NCBI GenBank assembly: GCA_964521425.1
Contig: CAZFRO010000008.1
Coordinates: 1 to 64,000, forward strand
Length of the DNA stretch: 64,000 nt
Source of the DNA: Joyebacterum sp964521425
GTDB lineage: Bacteria; Joyebacterota; Joyebacteria; Joyebacterales; Joyebacteraceae
Reading direction: 5' to 3'
Below the pieces are notes generated by a model that did no database searches, was not told the origin of the DNA, and saw only the letters and a program-made list of their open reading frames with translations. Below, piece after piece: positions 18,092-26,761 of the stretch. The position numbers and the translations under genes are program-made. Each line of letters begins with the position of its first letter. Within the stretch, counting starts at the first letter, position 1.

Positions 18092-18721
18092 CTAGTCTCC
18101 GCCTCCCATCCATGCCCGCTCAATCCCAAGAATAATCTTGAGTGATGTCGCCATCATCCCGAGACCAACACCTATCATGATCCCTCGCTTGGCTGCCAGA
18201 TTGGGAACCTCGAGGATCCAACGTGTAGCCACCGGAATCGAACTGTGAATCATGTCACCGATAGGAACGCGGCCGAGCATTACTATGCAGGCCGCAACGA
18301 GAAGCAGAGTCGACTCGAGTGTCCTTGCCCTGAACGCCCTGAAGGCCGCCGATGCTACGTAGAAAGCCAGAAGCGAGAACATCGTCGCCTCGATGGGGAC
18401 CTGGACGTTCTGGAACATCAGATTGAACGGAGAACCCGGAGCATGATGCGCGGATTGGAAGAACCCGAGCCCTATCATCAGGCAGAGCCCGAGCAGCGTC
18501 ACCATGCTGAAGCCTCGATCGTCCGCCCTGTGTCTGATCTTGTGGTAATGGACCCGAACCAGGCTGACCGTCCCAAGGAGGAACGCAAAGGCCAGAAGGG
18601 TCTGCAACCATATGAGCAGCCGCTCGTACATACCCTGCACCGTCGGGTGCGGGATGAAGTACTGGACTGCCATGAAGAGCCCCGCGATGAAACAGAGGGC
18701 TAGTGGAAACTGACGACGCAT
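18092..18721 (-). CDS. Six-TM membrane protein, cassette copy 1, component B
   Basis: This 209-residue polytopic protein is the paralog of 14598-15242. It keeps the basic loop 'RVHYHKIRHR', the signature 'GSPFNLMFQNVQVP', 'TMFSLLAFYVASAAFRAFR', 'IVMLGRVPIG' and 'IILGIERAWMGGG'. The ATG follows AGGATGG. It sits 55 nt after component A and 46 nt before component C of the same cassette. The order A-B-C-D is identical in both cassettes. Confidence 0.8.
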   Translation of the reverse strand: MRRQFPLALCFIAGLFMAVQYFIPHPTVQGMYERLLIWLQTLLAFAFLLGTVSLVRVHYHKIRHRADDRGFSMVTLLGLCLMIGLGFFQSAHHAPGSPFNLMFQNVQVPIEATMFSLLAFYVASAAFRAFRARTLESTLLLVAACIVMLGRVPIGDMIHSSIPVATRWILEVPNLAAKRGIMIGVGLGMMATSLKIILGIERAWMGGGD

Positions 18722-18776
18722 CGTACCATCCTCTCAGAATCGTTCCGGCGGCTTGCGTGCCGCTCGAGAACGCCAC

Positions 18777-20024
18777 CTAGCCTGCTGTCTCAAACACCGC
18801 GAGCATGAAGTTGCTCTCGATTGCCCCGGTAGCCGTCAGCGTCGCGGCTATCACACCAACAACAAGGAACACAACGGCGATCAGCTTGAACATGTCCTGT
18901 CCCTTGAGACCACCCAGAAGGATGGGCTCTCTGGACAGGTAGGCGCTGGCCGCGTAGAGTTCTTCTCCGATGAGCGTGTAGTCGCACGACGTGATGAAGA
19001 ACGGCAACTGGGTCACGGCATCCGTTCCGGCTATCTGGACGGCGCCGATTGACGACCCCGTCTCCGCAAGAACGAGTGACTCCGCATAGAACATACCCAT
19101 GTAGAGAATGGTCGCGGGGCGCTGGCGAACCATGATGCCATTGACGCCGGCGACGTACGCGAACTGGCTTCGAGTCAGATAGAAGACGTCATCCTCGTTG
19201 TAGGCGTCGGGCCTGCCGGCCTTGGCGTACGCCTCCTTGACGACCTCCTGCTCCACCGCCATCACGATCGGATCCGCGCAGGGAACGATGAGCTTCGTGT
19301 TGTACTCCGCCGTCTTCTTCGCGACCTCTCCCAGGATATTGATCGCCGCGATCGTCGCCACATCGGACACAGAGGAGAGACCGGAGATGAAGAGGATCGG
19401 CTTGCCCATCTCCGTCGCACGACCGACGGCGTTGTCCATCTCATCAAGCCCTGCCAGGCGTCGGATGAACAGGTCCTTCCCTGATCTGGCGGCGGAAACG
19501 AAATAGTTGATCGATGAGACAAAGATGATGACGGCAATAAGCGCATTCAATCGGGATTTGTTGAACCACTGGATGGATGCTTCCACGGGACCGAACGTCC
19601 CGGAGAAGAATGGGGACTCGTCCGCATCGAGGGCCGCCACGCGGTAGTATGCCGGCGCGCTGTTGTCTACACCGTTGTCGCGGTACTCGGTCACCCCGAA
19701 GGGGACCCGGGCCACGAATGCGAAACCCGTCTCGGGGTGAGCGGACCGAAAGACCTCGTACCCGGAGACTATGCCGTCCTCGTCATCGTCCGATGACAGC
19801 TCCCATGAAACACTGATAGAGCTACCGCCGTCATTCGGCGTGTCGACAGCCGAGAGACCAATAGGCGCCGCGACCGGCAGGAGGGTGTCCTGCTCGATTG
19901 CGTCTACCTCTTCCTGCGCAGAGACCGCTACAGGGCATAAGAAAAGGGCCGCCACTGCTACGGAGAGCGCAACGAACCCAGTCCAAGGGCCTATGCCACC
20001 AGACTGCCCTCTGTCACCGAGCAT
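18777..20024 (-). CDS. Signal-peptide/FN3/TM protein with DUF6754-like cytoplasmic domain, cassette copy 1, component A
   Basis: This 415-residue protein is the first gene of the duplicated module. It has a signal peptide (about 1-36, ending VSAQE), a fibronectin III domain (about 50-150; 'ISVSWELSSDDDEDG', 'YYRVAALDADESP'), a TM (about 160-180) and the conserved C-terminal domain ending 'EELYAASAYLSREPILLGGLKG' plus a final hydrophobic helix. AAGGAG lies 6 nt before the ATG. It has its own promoter at 20104-20132 and a leader hairpin at 20054-20077, so the cassettes can be transcribed apart from the upstream gcv and ATPase genes. Confidence 0.85.
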   Translation of the reverse strand: MLGDRGQSGGIGPWTGFVALSVAVAALFLCPVAVSAQEEVDAIEQDTLLPVAAPIGLSAVDTPNDGGSSISVSWELSSDDDEDGIVSGYEVFRSAHPETGFAFVARVPFGVTEYRDNGVDNSAPAYYRVAALDADESPFFSGTFGPVEASIQWFNKSRLNALIAVIIFVSSINYFVSAARSGKDLFIRRLAGLDEMDNAVGRATEMGKPILFISGLSSVSDVATIAAINILGEVAKKTAEYNTKLIVPCADPIVMAVEQEVVKEAYAKAGRPDAYNEDDVFYLTRSQFAYVAGVNGIMVRQRPATILYMGMFYAESLVLAETGSSIGAVQIAGTDAVTQLPFFITSCDYTLIGEELYAASAYLSREPILLGGLKGQDMFKLIAVVFLVVGVIAATLTATGAIESNFMLAVFETAG

Positions 20025-20053
20025 TAACCGCTCCTTTCGTGCTTCCCAAACGT

Positions 20054-20077
20054 CGAGGGCTCCCCGTGGAACCCTCG
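20054..20077. other. Leader hairpin before the membrane cassettes
   Basis: CGAGGGCTCC (20054-20063) pairs with GGAACCCTCG (20068-20077) around a 4-nt loop; nine of ten pairs are perfect. It lies in the leader of component A, about 30 nt upstream of its start codon. There is no run of T after it on the minus strand, so it is more likely an mRNA stability or control element than a terminator. Confidence 0.45.
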
Positions 20078-20103
20078 GCGCACTCTCGATTCAATTGCCG
20101 ACA

Positions 20104-20132
20104 ATGCTATCAGACGATTCGGCAGGTGTCAA
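20104..20132 (-). promoter_or_regulatory. Promoter of the duplicated membrane cassettes
   Basis: On the minus strand TTGACA (20132-20127), a 17-nt spacer and TAGCAT (20109-20104) form a strong promoter in the 138-nt gap between the KOW-tailed gene and component A. The start point should be near 20097, giving a leader of about 73 nt. Confidence 0.75.
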
Positions 20133-20162
20133 GCTCCACGAACGCCTGCGTCCGGAAGTCCA

Positions 20163-21287
20163 CTACCCTTCGATCATCTCCACGTTCGCACGCGGCAGCA
20201 CGGTCTCGGATCCGTCGGCGAGCTTCACCTTGAGAACACGGACCATCGACTCCGACTCCATCTTCTGGAGATCGTTCGGGAGTCCTGTGACAGTGCCGAG
20301 GCTTCCGAAGTGAGGCTCCCGGATGATGCGGATGACGCTTCCGATCTCGAGTCCGCCGGAACTCGATGCGGCATCGCGTGCGGGCAGCTCTGCCTCCGGC
20401 ATCGGGATGACGATCTCCGGCCGCATGACACCGGCTCGTATCTGAGTCGCGCCGTTGATGGATGCCTTCTTCCCTGCCCTCGACTTCAGGAGATTGAACG
20501 TACCTCCGGCCATGCCCATCGCACCGAATCCCTCGGTCAGGATCAGCGTTGTCGCGATGTCCTCTGAACCGGTGATGGCTACACCCAGATCCTTCCCCAG
20601 GAGTCTCTTGAGATCAGGATCATCGAAACCACCGACGACGACGCCGTTCACGCCTGTCTTGATCGCCTTCTGAAGCCCGTCCCAGTCGATGTGCGAACCG
20701 CCGATCACGACCTTGCCCTTCATGGACTCGTCGATGAGGGAGGCCTCGAGCTTCTGATCGGGCCCCTCGACGGCAACGTGTATCTCCCCCGCCCTCTCGC
20801 CACCGACGCCGAAGATACCCTGGATGAACGATCCCTTGACCTCTATCGCCACACCCTCGTCCTCGAAAACCTCGACTACCTCACCGTCCACATACGCATC
20901 CACCTCGATCGGCATGGGAGGCTCACGAAGAATGACCTGCCCCGTAATGGTCGAGATACTGTCGAGTGTACCGTCGCACGGAGAGTTGACCGTCGCCTTG
21001 AAGAGACCGAAGAATCCCTTCGTCGTCGCAATCGGTTTCCCCTTCTCGATGGGATCGCCTGCCTCTTTGACCATGACGGAGGGCAGGTCCTCCGGGGGAA
21101 GGCCGAGCTTGCTCGCGACATTGACTAGCTGCACATTGCCGGGAAGGTGTGTTCGCGCCACGATCGTGTCCGATGAGACGCGATCGCCCTTCGAGACGAT
21201 CACATCTCCCTTGATGGGCAGACGGCGCTCCTTCCTGAGCACGGTCATCTCTGAAACTCGTAATCCTGGTGTATATGCGTGGGCCAT
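20163..21287 (-). CDS. Barrel-sandwich plus KOW-tailed protein of unknown function
   Basis: This 374-residue soluble protein has no signal peptide. Residues of about 20-130 resemble the barrel-sandwich hybrid (lipoyl/biotinyl or RnfC N-terminal) fold, with repeated turns such as 'KGDVIVSKGDRV', 'GDPIEKGKPIATT' and 'SPCDGTLDSI'. Around 150-165 is 'GSFIQGIFGVGGERAGEI'. The C-terminus (about 310-370) looks like a KOW/NusG-type small barrel ('GSVIRIIREPHFGSLGTV'). There is no lipoylation or biotinylation lysine motif that I can see. The AGGAG ribosome site is 8 nt before ATG. It lies 40 nt after the GlmL-like ATPase and just before the membrane cassettes, so a linking role between them is plausible but unproven. 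Confidence 0.75.
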   Translation of the reverse strand: MAHAYTPGLRVSEMTVLRKERRLPIKGDVIVSKGDRVSSDTIVARTHLPGNVQLVNVASKLGLPPEDLPSVMVKEAGDPIEKGKPIATTKGFFGLFKATVNSPCDGTLDSISTITGQVILREPPMPIEVDAYVDGEVVEVFEDEGVAIEVKGSFIQGIFGVGGERAGEIHVAVEGPDQKLEASLIDESMKGKVVIGGSHIDWDGLQKAIKTGVNGVVVGGFDDPDLKRLLGKDLGVAITGSEDIATTLILTEGFGAMGMAGGTFNLLKSRAGKKASINGATQIRAGVMRPEIVIPMPEAELPARDAASSSGGLEIGSVIRIIREPHFGSLGTVTGLPNDLQKMESESMVRVLKVKLADGSETVLPRANVEMIEG

Positions 21288-21326
21288 AATCTGTTCTCCT
21301 CGTTTCTCTCGGCGCTCAAGCCGGTT

Positions 21327-23126
21327 CTACGCCGGGTAGGCGTCGAAAGCCCTCGCCCACTTCTCCAGCTTCTCAACGCGCTTGTGCTCGTCGGTCGGAA
21401 GTGCAAAAGGACGTCCTCTGGTATCCACCATGAGCCCAACCACACCGCCCGTGAGTGTGCACTCGAGCGGCTTGCCGGCGCCCTCGCCCAGATTGAACCC
21501 CTTCGCCGGGGTGAGCTTGGCGCCCACCGACTCGTCGATGCCGAGCGGGTAGACGACCATCTCACCGAACGGGATGTCGTCATTCACCGCTGTACCGTTC
21601 GGTAGCGTCATCTCTATCTTAAGACAGGGCTTGCCCTCCTGAGAGGTCCCCACAGGAGCCACAAGCGCCCCAAGGTAGATAAGGCAGTCCTTCTCAAACA
21701 CCTCGGTCGCAGCCTTCTCATGGACGGCCGCCAGAACTCCGAGCTGCGGCATCATGAAGATGGAGTCGACCGCCAACTGCGTTATCCCCTCCGGCAGGAA
21801 CGCGTCTACCATCATGAGAGCGGCCTGCTGTCTCCTTGGAGCGTGAGAGAGAACACCGCCCGAGCCGACCAGGATGTCGAGGTCCATCATGTTGACAAGC
21901 GTCTCACCCGACGCCGACTGACTGAACGCCTCGGATATGGTCCGCTCCTGCTGGACGCCCTTAAGTCCCACGGCAAACGACTTGTGCTGGATGAACGCCA
22001 GTCTGAGCGCCTCTCGCGCTATGGCCTGCTCAATCTTCAGGTCCTCAAGCGACTGCGGAACCGTTGTCGGCCGGATCATCTTGTTCTTGATCCTGTTCCG
22101 CACTGCCAGCTCCGGAAGCTTGAAAGGAACCCACCGCATGACGTTGTCGATCCCGGCCTCCGCCAGGACGTTCGAGACCGAGTAGCTCATGCCGAGATTC
22201 GCGGAGACGGTGCGGTTGAAGGTGTGCTGAAAGACCGAGAAGATGTCCGTCGTCGCTCCTCCGATATCCACACCCACGACCTCGATCCCCCGTCTCTCCG
22301 CGATGGTCTCCATGATCGAACCGACGGCTCCGGGAGTCGGCATGATGGGCGCATCCGTCCAGCCCATCAGCTTGTTGTACCCGGGCGCCTGCGCCATGAC
22401 GTGCTCCATGAACAGCTCGTGGATCTCCTCCCTCGCCGGTCCCAGGTTCTCCTTCTCCAGGACGGGACGGAGATTGTCGACCATTGAGAGGGCAGCCTTC
22501 TCTTTCAGCAGATCATCTACTTCGCCGCGCGCATCCACGTTGCCGGCATAGATCACCGGGAGGTTGTACCCCATGCCAAGACGCGGCTTGGGATCGGCCG
22601 CGGAGATGACCTGTCCCAGCTCGACGACGTGCGTAACGGTGCCGCCGTCGATCCCGCCCGAGAGCAGTATCATGTCGGGCCTGAGATGTCTGATACGCTC
22701 GATCTGCTCGTGAGGGAGTCTACCGTCGTTCGAGGCCAGAACATCCATCACGATGGCTCCCGCGCCCAGTGCTGCTCTCTCCGCGCTCTCGGCCGTCATG
22801 CTCTTCACGACTCCGGCCACCATCATCTGGAGGCCGCCACCGGCGCTCGAGGTAGACAGGTAGAGGTCAACACCTTTGTCTCCCTCGCTCGGATGGATGA
22901 AGGTCTCCCCGTCGAGGATCGTGTGACCGGAAAGCTCCTCCACCTCCCGAACCGCGTTCAACACCCCTCTGGTCACGTCCTCGAATGGAGCCTCGACCGT
23001 CGTGGGCGCCTCTCCCCTGACGACGAGCCTGTACTCCCCGTCGACCAGCTTGATGAGGATCGCCTTGGTGGTCGTGCTCCCACAATCAGTGGCGACTATG
23101 GTCCTGATTTTCCCGTTTTCACTCAT
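21327..23126 (-). CDS. GlmL/MutL-like ASKHA-fold ATPase
   Basis: This 599-residue protein carries both phosphate loops of the actin/Hsp70/sugar kinase fold: 'DCGSTTTKAILIK' (residues 14-26) and 'VGVDIGGATTDIFSVF' (284-299). Its length and pattern ('LSTSSAGGGLQMMVAGVV', 'LLSGGIDGG', 'GSGGVLSHAPRRQQAALMM') match the GlmL/MutL family, named for its place beside B12-dependent glutamate mutase. No mutase subunit gene (GlmS/GlmE) is present here, so a glutamate mutase role is not supported. The start is ATG 23126 (AGGAAGG upstream); the gene overlaps the end of the preceding small gene by 8 nt. It is probably an ATP-dependent chaperone or activator for the adjacent unknown system. Confidence 0.85.
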   Translation of the reverse strand: MSENGKIRTIVATDCGSTTTKAILIKLVDGEYRLVVRGEAPTTVEAPFEDVTRGVLNAVREVEELSGHTILDGETFIHPSEGDKGVDLYLSTSSAGGGLQMMVAGVVKSMTAESAERAALGAGAIVMDVLASNDGRLPHEQIERIRHLRPDMILLSGGIDGGTVTHVVELGQVISAADPKPRLGMGYNLPVIYAGNVDARGEVDDLLKEKAALSMVDNLRPVLEKENLGPAREEIHELFMEHVMAQAPGYNKLMGWTDAPIMPTPGAVGSIMETIAERRGIEVVGVDIGGATTDIFSVFQHTFNRTVSANLGMSYSVSNVLAEAGIDNVMRWVPFKLPELAVRNRIKNKMIRPTTVPQSLEDLKIEQAIAREALRLAFIQHKSFAVGLKGVQQERTISEAFSQSASGETLVNMMDLDILVGSGGVLSHAPRRQQAALMMVDAFLPEGITQLAVDSIFMMPQLGVLAAVHEKAATEVFEKDCLIYLGALVAPVGTSQEGKPCLKIEMTLPNGTAVNDDIPFGEMVVYPLGIDESVGAKLTPAKGFNLGEGAGKPLECTLTGGVVGLMVDTRGRPFALPTDEHKRVEKLEKWARAFDAYPA

Positions 23127-23493
23127 CGGCACCTTCCTCTGGTTCATCGGCTGCGCGCTTCGCCTTCTTGCGCAACCTCTTCTCTTTCCTGATTCTTCGC
23201 TGCTCCTCCGCCTCAAGCTCCTCTATGCGTCGAAGGAGACACTCCACGTTCTCTCTATCCTCCAAGAGAAGCATGATATCGTCGTAGCTCTTGAAGGTGA
23301 AGATGCTCTGAACGATGGGCTGAAAGAAGACCATCGCCTGGTTCCCCAGAAACGAAAGCGGCTTGGTGGATTCAAGGAACAGGATCGCCGGCGCCGAGAG
23401 ACGTCGCTCGACGACCTTCTTCGCGAACCGGTCCAGTATCTCAGACCGCTCCTTGTCCTTCGTCTCCTCCTTCGCCCCCCTCATCGACCACAT
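23119..23493 (-). CDS. Small charged partner protein of the GlmL-like ATPase
   Basis: This is a protein of about 124 residues. Its central conserved-looking segment is 'LDRFAKKVVERRLSAPAILF', then 'ESTKPLSFLGNQAMVFFQPI'. A coiled-coil-like, very basic tail follows (EELEAEEQRRIRKEKRLRKKAKR). The weakly hydrophobic middle could touch a membrane. The gene starts inside the end of the PH-like gene (ATG 23493, with AGGAGG 9 nt upstream; ATG 23484 is an alternative) and its stop overlaps the ATPase start, so all three are translationally coupled. I do not know the family. The coupling suggests a dedicated partner of the ATPase. Confidence 0.7.
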   Translation of the reverse strand: MWSMRGAKEETKDKERSEILDRFAKKVVERRLSAPAILFLESTKPLSFLGNQAMVFFQPIVQSIFTFKSYDDIMLLLEDRENVECLLRRIEELEAEEQRRIRKEKRLRKKAKRAADEPEEGADE

Positions 23494-23917
23494 CACCCAC
23501 GTCCTCCTCATAGTCCGGAATCATCCGTTCGACGATGGCCATGACCTCGTCGCTGTTGCCGTGAAACTGGAGCGACACACCACGAAAGCGTTCGAGCCTC
23601 GAGCGCAAGACGAAGGGAGAAAGAAGCACGCCCTCACGGTCTCTGTGGAAGCTCCTGAACTCGCTCCAGCCCTTCTCCTTTCTGCTCACAATCCCTCTGA
23701 CGCGGACGTTCTCATCCGTGAGGGTGTAATGCGTCGGCAGATAGAAGCCGGCCACCTGGCTCCACATCAGGAGCACTGCCAGAACAGTGAAGTAGCCGGT
23801 CCTGAGCCAACTCTGAAGGGTCCACGCCATGAGAGCGATGACGAAGAGCCCGATCGCCGCCCTGATGGAGCTTCTGAGCATCGGCCACGCTGTCCAGGAG
23901 AGCTCGGTCACGGTCAA
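23441..23917 (-). CDS. Two-TM membrane protein with bacterial PH-like domain
   Basis: This 158-residue protein has two TM helices (about 14-32 and 40-58). A beta-rich region of about 65-135 follows ('YTLTDENVRVRGIVSRKEKGW', with 'F..FHRDREGVLLSPF' just after), the usual layout of bacterial PH-domain membrane proteins. The C-terminus is acidic and Gly-rich (DVVDEGGEGGDEG). It starts at TTG 23917, overlapping the gcvPB stop (TTGA), with GGAGG 5 nt upstream; GTG 23911 is an alternative. Direct overlap with both neighbours places it in the gcv transcript. Its role is unknown. Confidence 0.75.
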   Translation of the reverse strand: MTVTELSWTAWPMLRSSIRAAIGLFVIALMAWTLQSWLRTGYFTVLAVLLMWSQVAGFYLPTHYTLTDENVRVRGIVSRKEKGWSEFRSFHRDREGVLLSPFVLRSRLERFRGVSLQFHGNSDEVMAIVERMIPDYEEDVGDVVDEGGEGGDEGQGAV

Positions 23918-25407
23918 CCCCGCCTCCAGCTCACGTCCAGATCCTTGGATGCCCTGACTTCGTCGAGTCTGCTGACAGGAGTTCGGCTCGGCGCGCTCTT
24001 CACGACCTCAGGATCGGACTCGCTCTCATGTGCGATCTCAATCATGACGTCGACGAAGTGATCGAGCGATCGCTTGCTCTCGGTCTCAGTCGGCTCGATC
24101 ATGAGCGCCTCACTGACGATGAGCGGGAAGTAGACGGTCGGTGCATGCACACCGAAGTCCAGAAGCCGCTTCGCCACATCGAGCGCCTTGACGCCGTGTT
24201 CCTTCTGCCTGGACGCCGAGAGCACGAATTCGTGCTGGCAATAACCCTTGTATGGAAGCTCGTAGTACTCCTCAAGTCTGTGCTGAAGGTAGTTCGCGTT
24301 CACGAGGGCGTTCTCCGCCACTCTTCTCAGTCCGACCGGCCCAAGCGTAAGGATGTATGAGTACGCCTTGACCATCACGAGGAAGTTACCGTAGACGCCG
24401 TGGACCTTGCCGATCGACCTCGGGCGTTCATAGTCGAAGTAGTACTCGATGCCTTTGGACTTCGCTTCGTCCCTCGAGATCACGGGATACGGCAGATAGT
24501 CAGCCAGTTCGCTCGTCACACCTATCGGCCCGGATCCTGGACCGCCTCCGCCGTGCGGAGCCGAGAATGTCTTGTGCAGATTGAAGTGCATGAGGTCGAA
24601 TCCGATATCCCCCGGCCGAACGATTCCCATGAGAGCGTTCAGATTCGCGCCGTCCAGGTAAACCAGGCCGCCAACACCGTGCACGATCTCGATGATCTCT
24701 TTGATACTGCTCTCGAACACACCGAGCGTGTTCGGATTCGTTATCATTATGGCTGCGGTCTCGCTGTCTACGATCCGCCTGAGTTCGTCCGTGTCCACGC
24801 GCCCGAAGGCATCCGACTTGACCTCGACGGCCTCGTAGCCGGCGAGCGTGAGGCTGGCGGGGTTCGTTCCGTGCGCGGAGTCGGGCACGATGACCTTGGA
24901 CCGAGGGTTCCCCCTGTCTGTGTGGTATGCCCTGACGATGAGCATGCCGGCGAGTTCACCGGAGGCTCCTGCGGGCGGCTGCAGCGATACCTCGTCCATC
25001 CCGGAGATGGCCGCGAGATGCGTCGCCAGACCGTGCATGAGCGCCAGTGCGCCCTGCGAGTGTGCCTCGTCTACCTCGGGATGGAGGCGGGTGAAACCCG
25101 GTAGCCTGGCCATGTCCTCGTTCACCTTGGGATTGTACTTCATCGTGCAGGACCCGAGTGGATAGAAACCGCGGTCCACGTGGTGGTTCATCTCGGCCAA
25201 CCGCGTGAAGTGCCTCACGACCTCCGGCTCTGTGAGCTCGGGAAACGCGGGCTCCACGCTCCGCACCTGGTTCTCACCGAACGCCTCCACGGGATCGATC
25301 TCAGGCACATCGAGCGGAGGGAAACGATAGCCCCTCCGACCGGGTGAGCTGAGTTCGAAGATGGTCGGCTCGACGACTGTCTCCTGTCTGTCAGTGGCAC
25401 CGCTCAT
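23914..25407 (-). CDS. gcvPB: Glycine dehydrogenase (decarboxylating) subunit 2
   Basis: This 497-residue subunit forms the P-protein of the glycine cleavage system together with GcvPA. The P-protein decarboxylates glycine and passes the aminomethyl group to lipoyl-GcvH. The PLP lysine is K279 in 'HFNLHKTFSAPHGGGGPGSG'. Family motifs 'NHHVDRGFYPLGSCTMKYNP', 'PDSAHGTNPAS' and 'NPNTLGVFE' are present. The C-terminus has a short extension of about 25 residues. The ATG overlaps the gcvPA stop by 1 nt (TGATG), typical of tight coupling. Confidence 0.95.
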   Translation of the reverse strand: MSGATDRQETVVEPTIFELSSPGRRGYRFPPLDVPEIDPVEAFGENQVRSVEPAFPELTEPEVVRHFTRLAEMNHHVDRGFYPLGSCTMKYNPKVNEDMARLPGFTRLHPEVDEAHSQGALALMHGLATHLAAISGMDEVSLQPPAGASGELAGMLIVRAYHTDRGNPRSKVIVPDSAHGTNPASLTLAGYEAVEVKSDAFGRVDTDELRRIVDSETAAIMITNPNTLGVFESSIKEIIEIVHGVGGLVYLDGANLNALMGIVRPGDIGFDLMHFNLHKTFSAPHGGGGPGSGPIGVTSELADYLPYPVISRDEAKSKGIEYYFDYERPRSIGKVHGVYGNFLVMVKAYSYILTLGPVGLRRVAENALVNANYLQHRLEEYYELPYKGYCQHEFVLSASRQKEHGVKALDVAKRLLDFGVHAPTVYFPLIVSEALMIEPTETESKRSLDHFVDVMIEIAHESESDPEVVKSAPSRTPVSRLDEVRASKDLDVSWRRG

Positions 25408-26759
25408 CAGACATCCCTCGACACGATGATGGCTCCAAGTCCGGACACCAGAGTATCGATGTCCTGACGCGAGTGTCGTTCAGTGACCGATACGAGAAGA
25501 CAGTTCGGCATGTCGCTGTAGTAGCATCCGCACTTGATCCCGGGCCAGATACCGGCATCAGATAGAGCCGCCTTCGCCGTGGCGGCCTCGAACGGAAGCT
25601 CTATGACGAACTCCCTGAAGAACGATCCATCGAACTTGAGATTGATACCGTTCACCAGAGAGAGCTGCTCGGCCGCGTATCTGGACTTCGCAGCCACCTG
25701 GAGCGCCAGCTCCGTGAGCCCCGCGCGTCCCAGGAGCGACATTTGTACGGTCGCGGCCAGCGCCATCAGACCTTGATTCGTGCAGATGTTCGACGTCGCC
25801 TTGTCGCGACGAATGTGCTGTTCACGAGTCTGGAGGGTCATCACGTATCCGCGGCGGCCTTCGTCGTCGGTGGTCGCTCCTATGATCCGACCCGGCATGC
25901 GGCGGGCGTGTTTGCGGCCGGCCGCGATGAAGCCGAGGAGCGGTCCACCGAAGGCAACTGCCACGCCGAGCGATTGAGCCTCTCCGATCGCGATTGAAGC
26001 CCCGTATTCGGACGGCGGCTTGATGATGGCCAGGGAGATCGGATCGACGGATGCAATCAGAGGCGCCCCTGACTCGGCGACAACCTCACCTATCCTGTCG
26101 ACCGGTTCAAGAAGCCCAAAGAAGTTCGGATGCTGGACCAAGACGGCGCCTGCGTCTTTGAGCTCCGTCTCAAGTACGGCCACGTCTGTGACACCCGAGA
26201 CAAGAGGAATCTCAACAAGCTCCAGATCGGTCGCCATCAAGTATGTCTTGAGCACGCTTCTGAGGGCGGGATTCACGGCGCTCGACACGAGCACTCTCTT
26301 CTTGCGACTGATGGCCGTTGCCATCAGCACGGCCTCGGCACCGGCGGTCGCGCCATCGTACAGCGACGCGTTCGCGACGTCAAAACCGGTAAGCCTCGTT
26401 ATGAGCGACTGGAACTCGTAGATGGCCTGGAGAGTGCCCTGACTCACCTCCGCCTGATACGGGGTGTACGCCGTGTAGAAGTGCGGCAACCCGGTAATAC
26501 TGCCGACGGCGGCGCTCGTAGCGTGATCGTAGATACCGCCTCCAAGAAACGACAGAACGTCATCAGGCACGCGGTTCATGGCGGCAAGGTGCTGCATGTG
26601 ACGCGTGAGTTCAAGCTCAGACAGCGGACCGGGGACATCGAGATCGCCTTCCATGCGCAGTTCACGCGGGACATCGGTGATCAGGTCGTCGAACGACTTG
26701 GCCCCGATCGCGCGCAACATCTCTCGCCGGTCTTCGTCTGTGTTGGGTATGTACGGCAC
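25407..26759 (-). CDS. gcvPA: Glycine dehydrogenase (decarboxylating) subunit 1
   Basis: The 450-residue product is the non-PLP half of the split P-protein, as in thermophiles, Firmicutes and many anaerobes. It has the expected length and motifs: 'FLGGGIYDHATSAAVG', 'FYTAYTPYQAEVSQGTLQAIYEFQ', 'DGATAGAEA' and 'GFIAAGRKHARRMPGRIIG'. It begins with GTG at 26759, 2 nt after the gcvH stop (TAGACGTG). It is followed without a gap by gcvPB. Confidence 0.95.
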   Translation of the reverse strand: MPYIPNTDEDRREMLRAIGAKSFDDLITDVPRELRMEGDLDVPGPLSELELTRHMQHLAAMNRVPDDVLSFLGGGIYDHATSAAVGSITGLPHFYTAYTPYQAEVSQGTLQAIYEFQSLITRLTGFDVANASLYDGATAGAEAVLMATAISRKKRVLVSSAVNPALRSVLKTYLMATDLELVEIPLVSGVTDVAVLETELKDAGAVLVQHPNFFGLLEPVDRIGEVVAESGAPLIASVDPISLAIIKPPSEYGASIAIGEAQSLGVAVAFGGPLLGFIAAGRKHARRMPGRIIGATTDDEGRRGYVMTLQTREQHIRRDKATSNICTNQGLMALAATVQMSLLGRAGLTELALQVAAKSRYAAEQLSLVNGINLKFDGSFFREFVIELPFEAATAKAALSDAGIWPGIKCGCYYSDMPNCLLVSVTERHSRQDIDTLVSGLGAIIVSRDV

Positions 26760-26761
26760 GT

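Noticed and set aside
21327..23126. DNA mismatch repair MutL
   Set aside because: The fold is actin/Hsp70-like with ASKHA phosphate loops, not GHKL. The shared name MutL comes from glutamate mutase locus naming.
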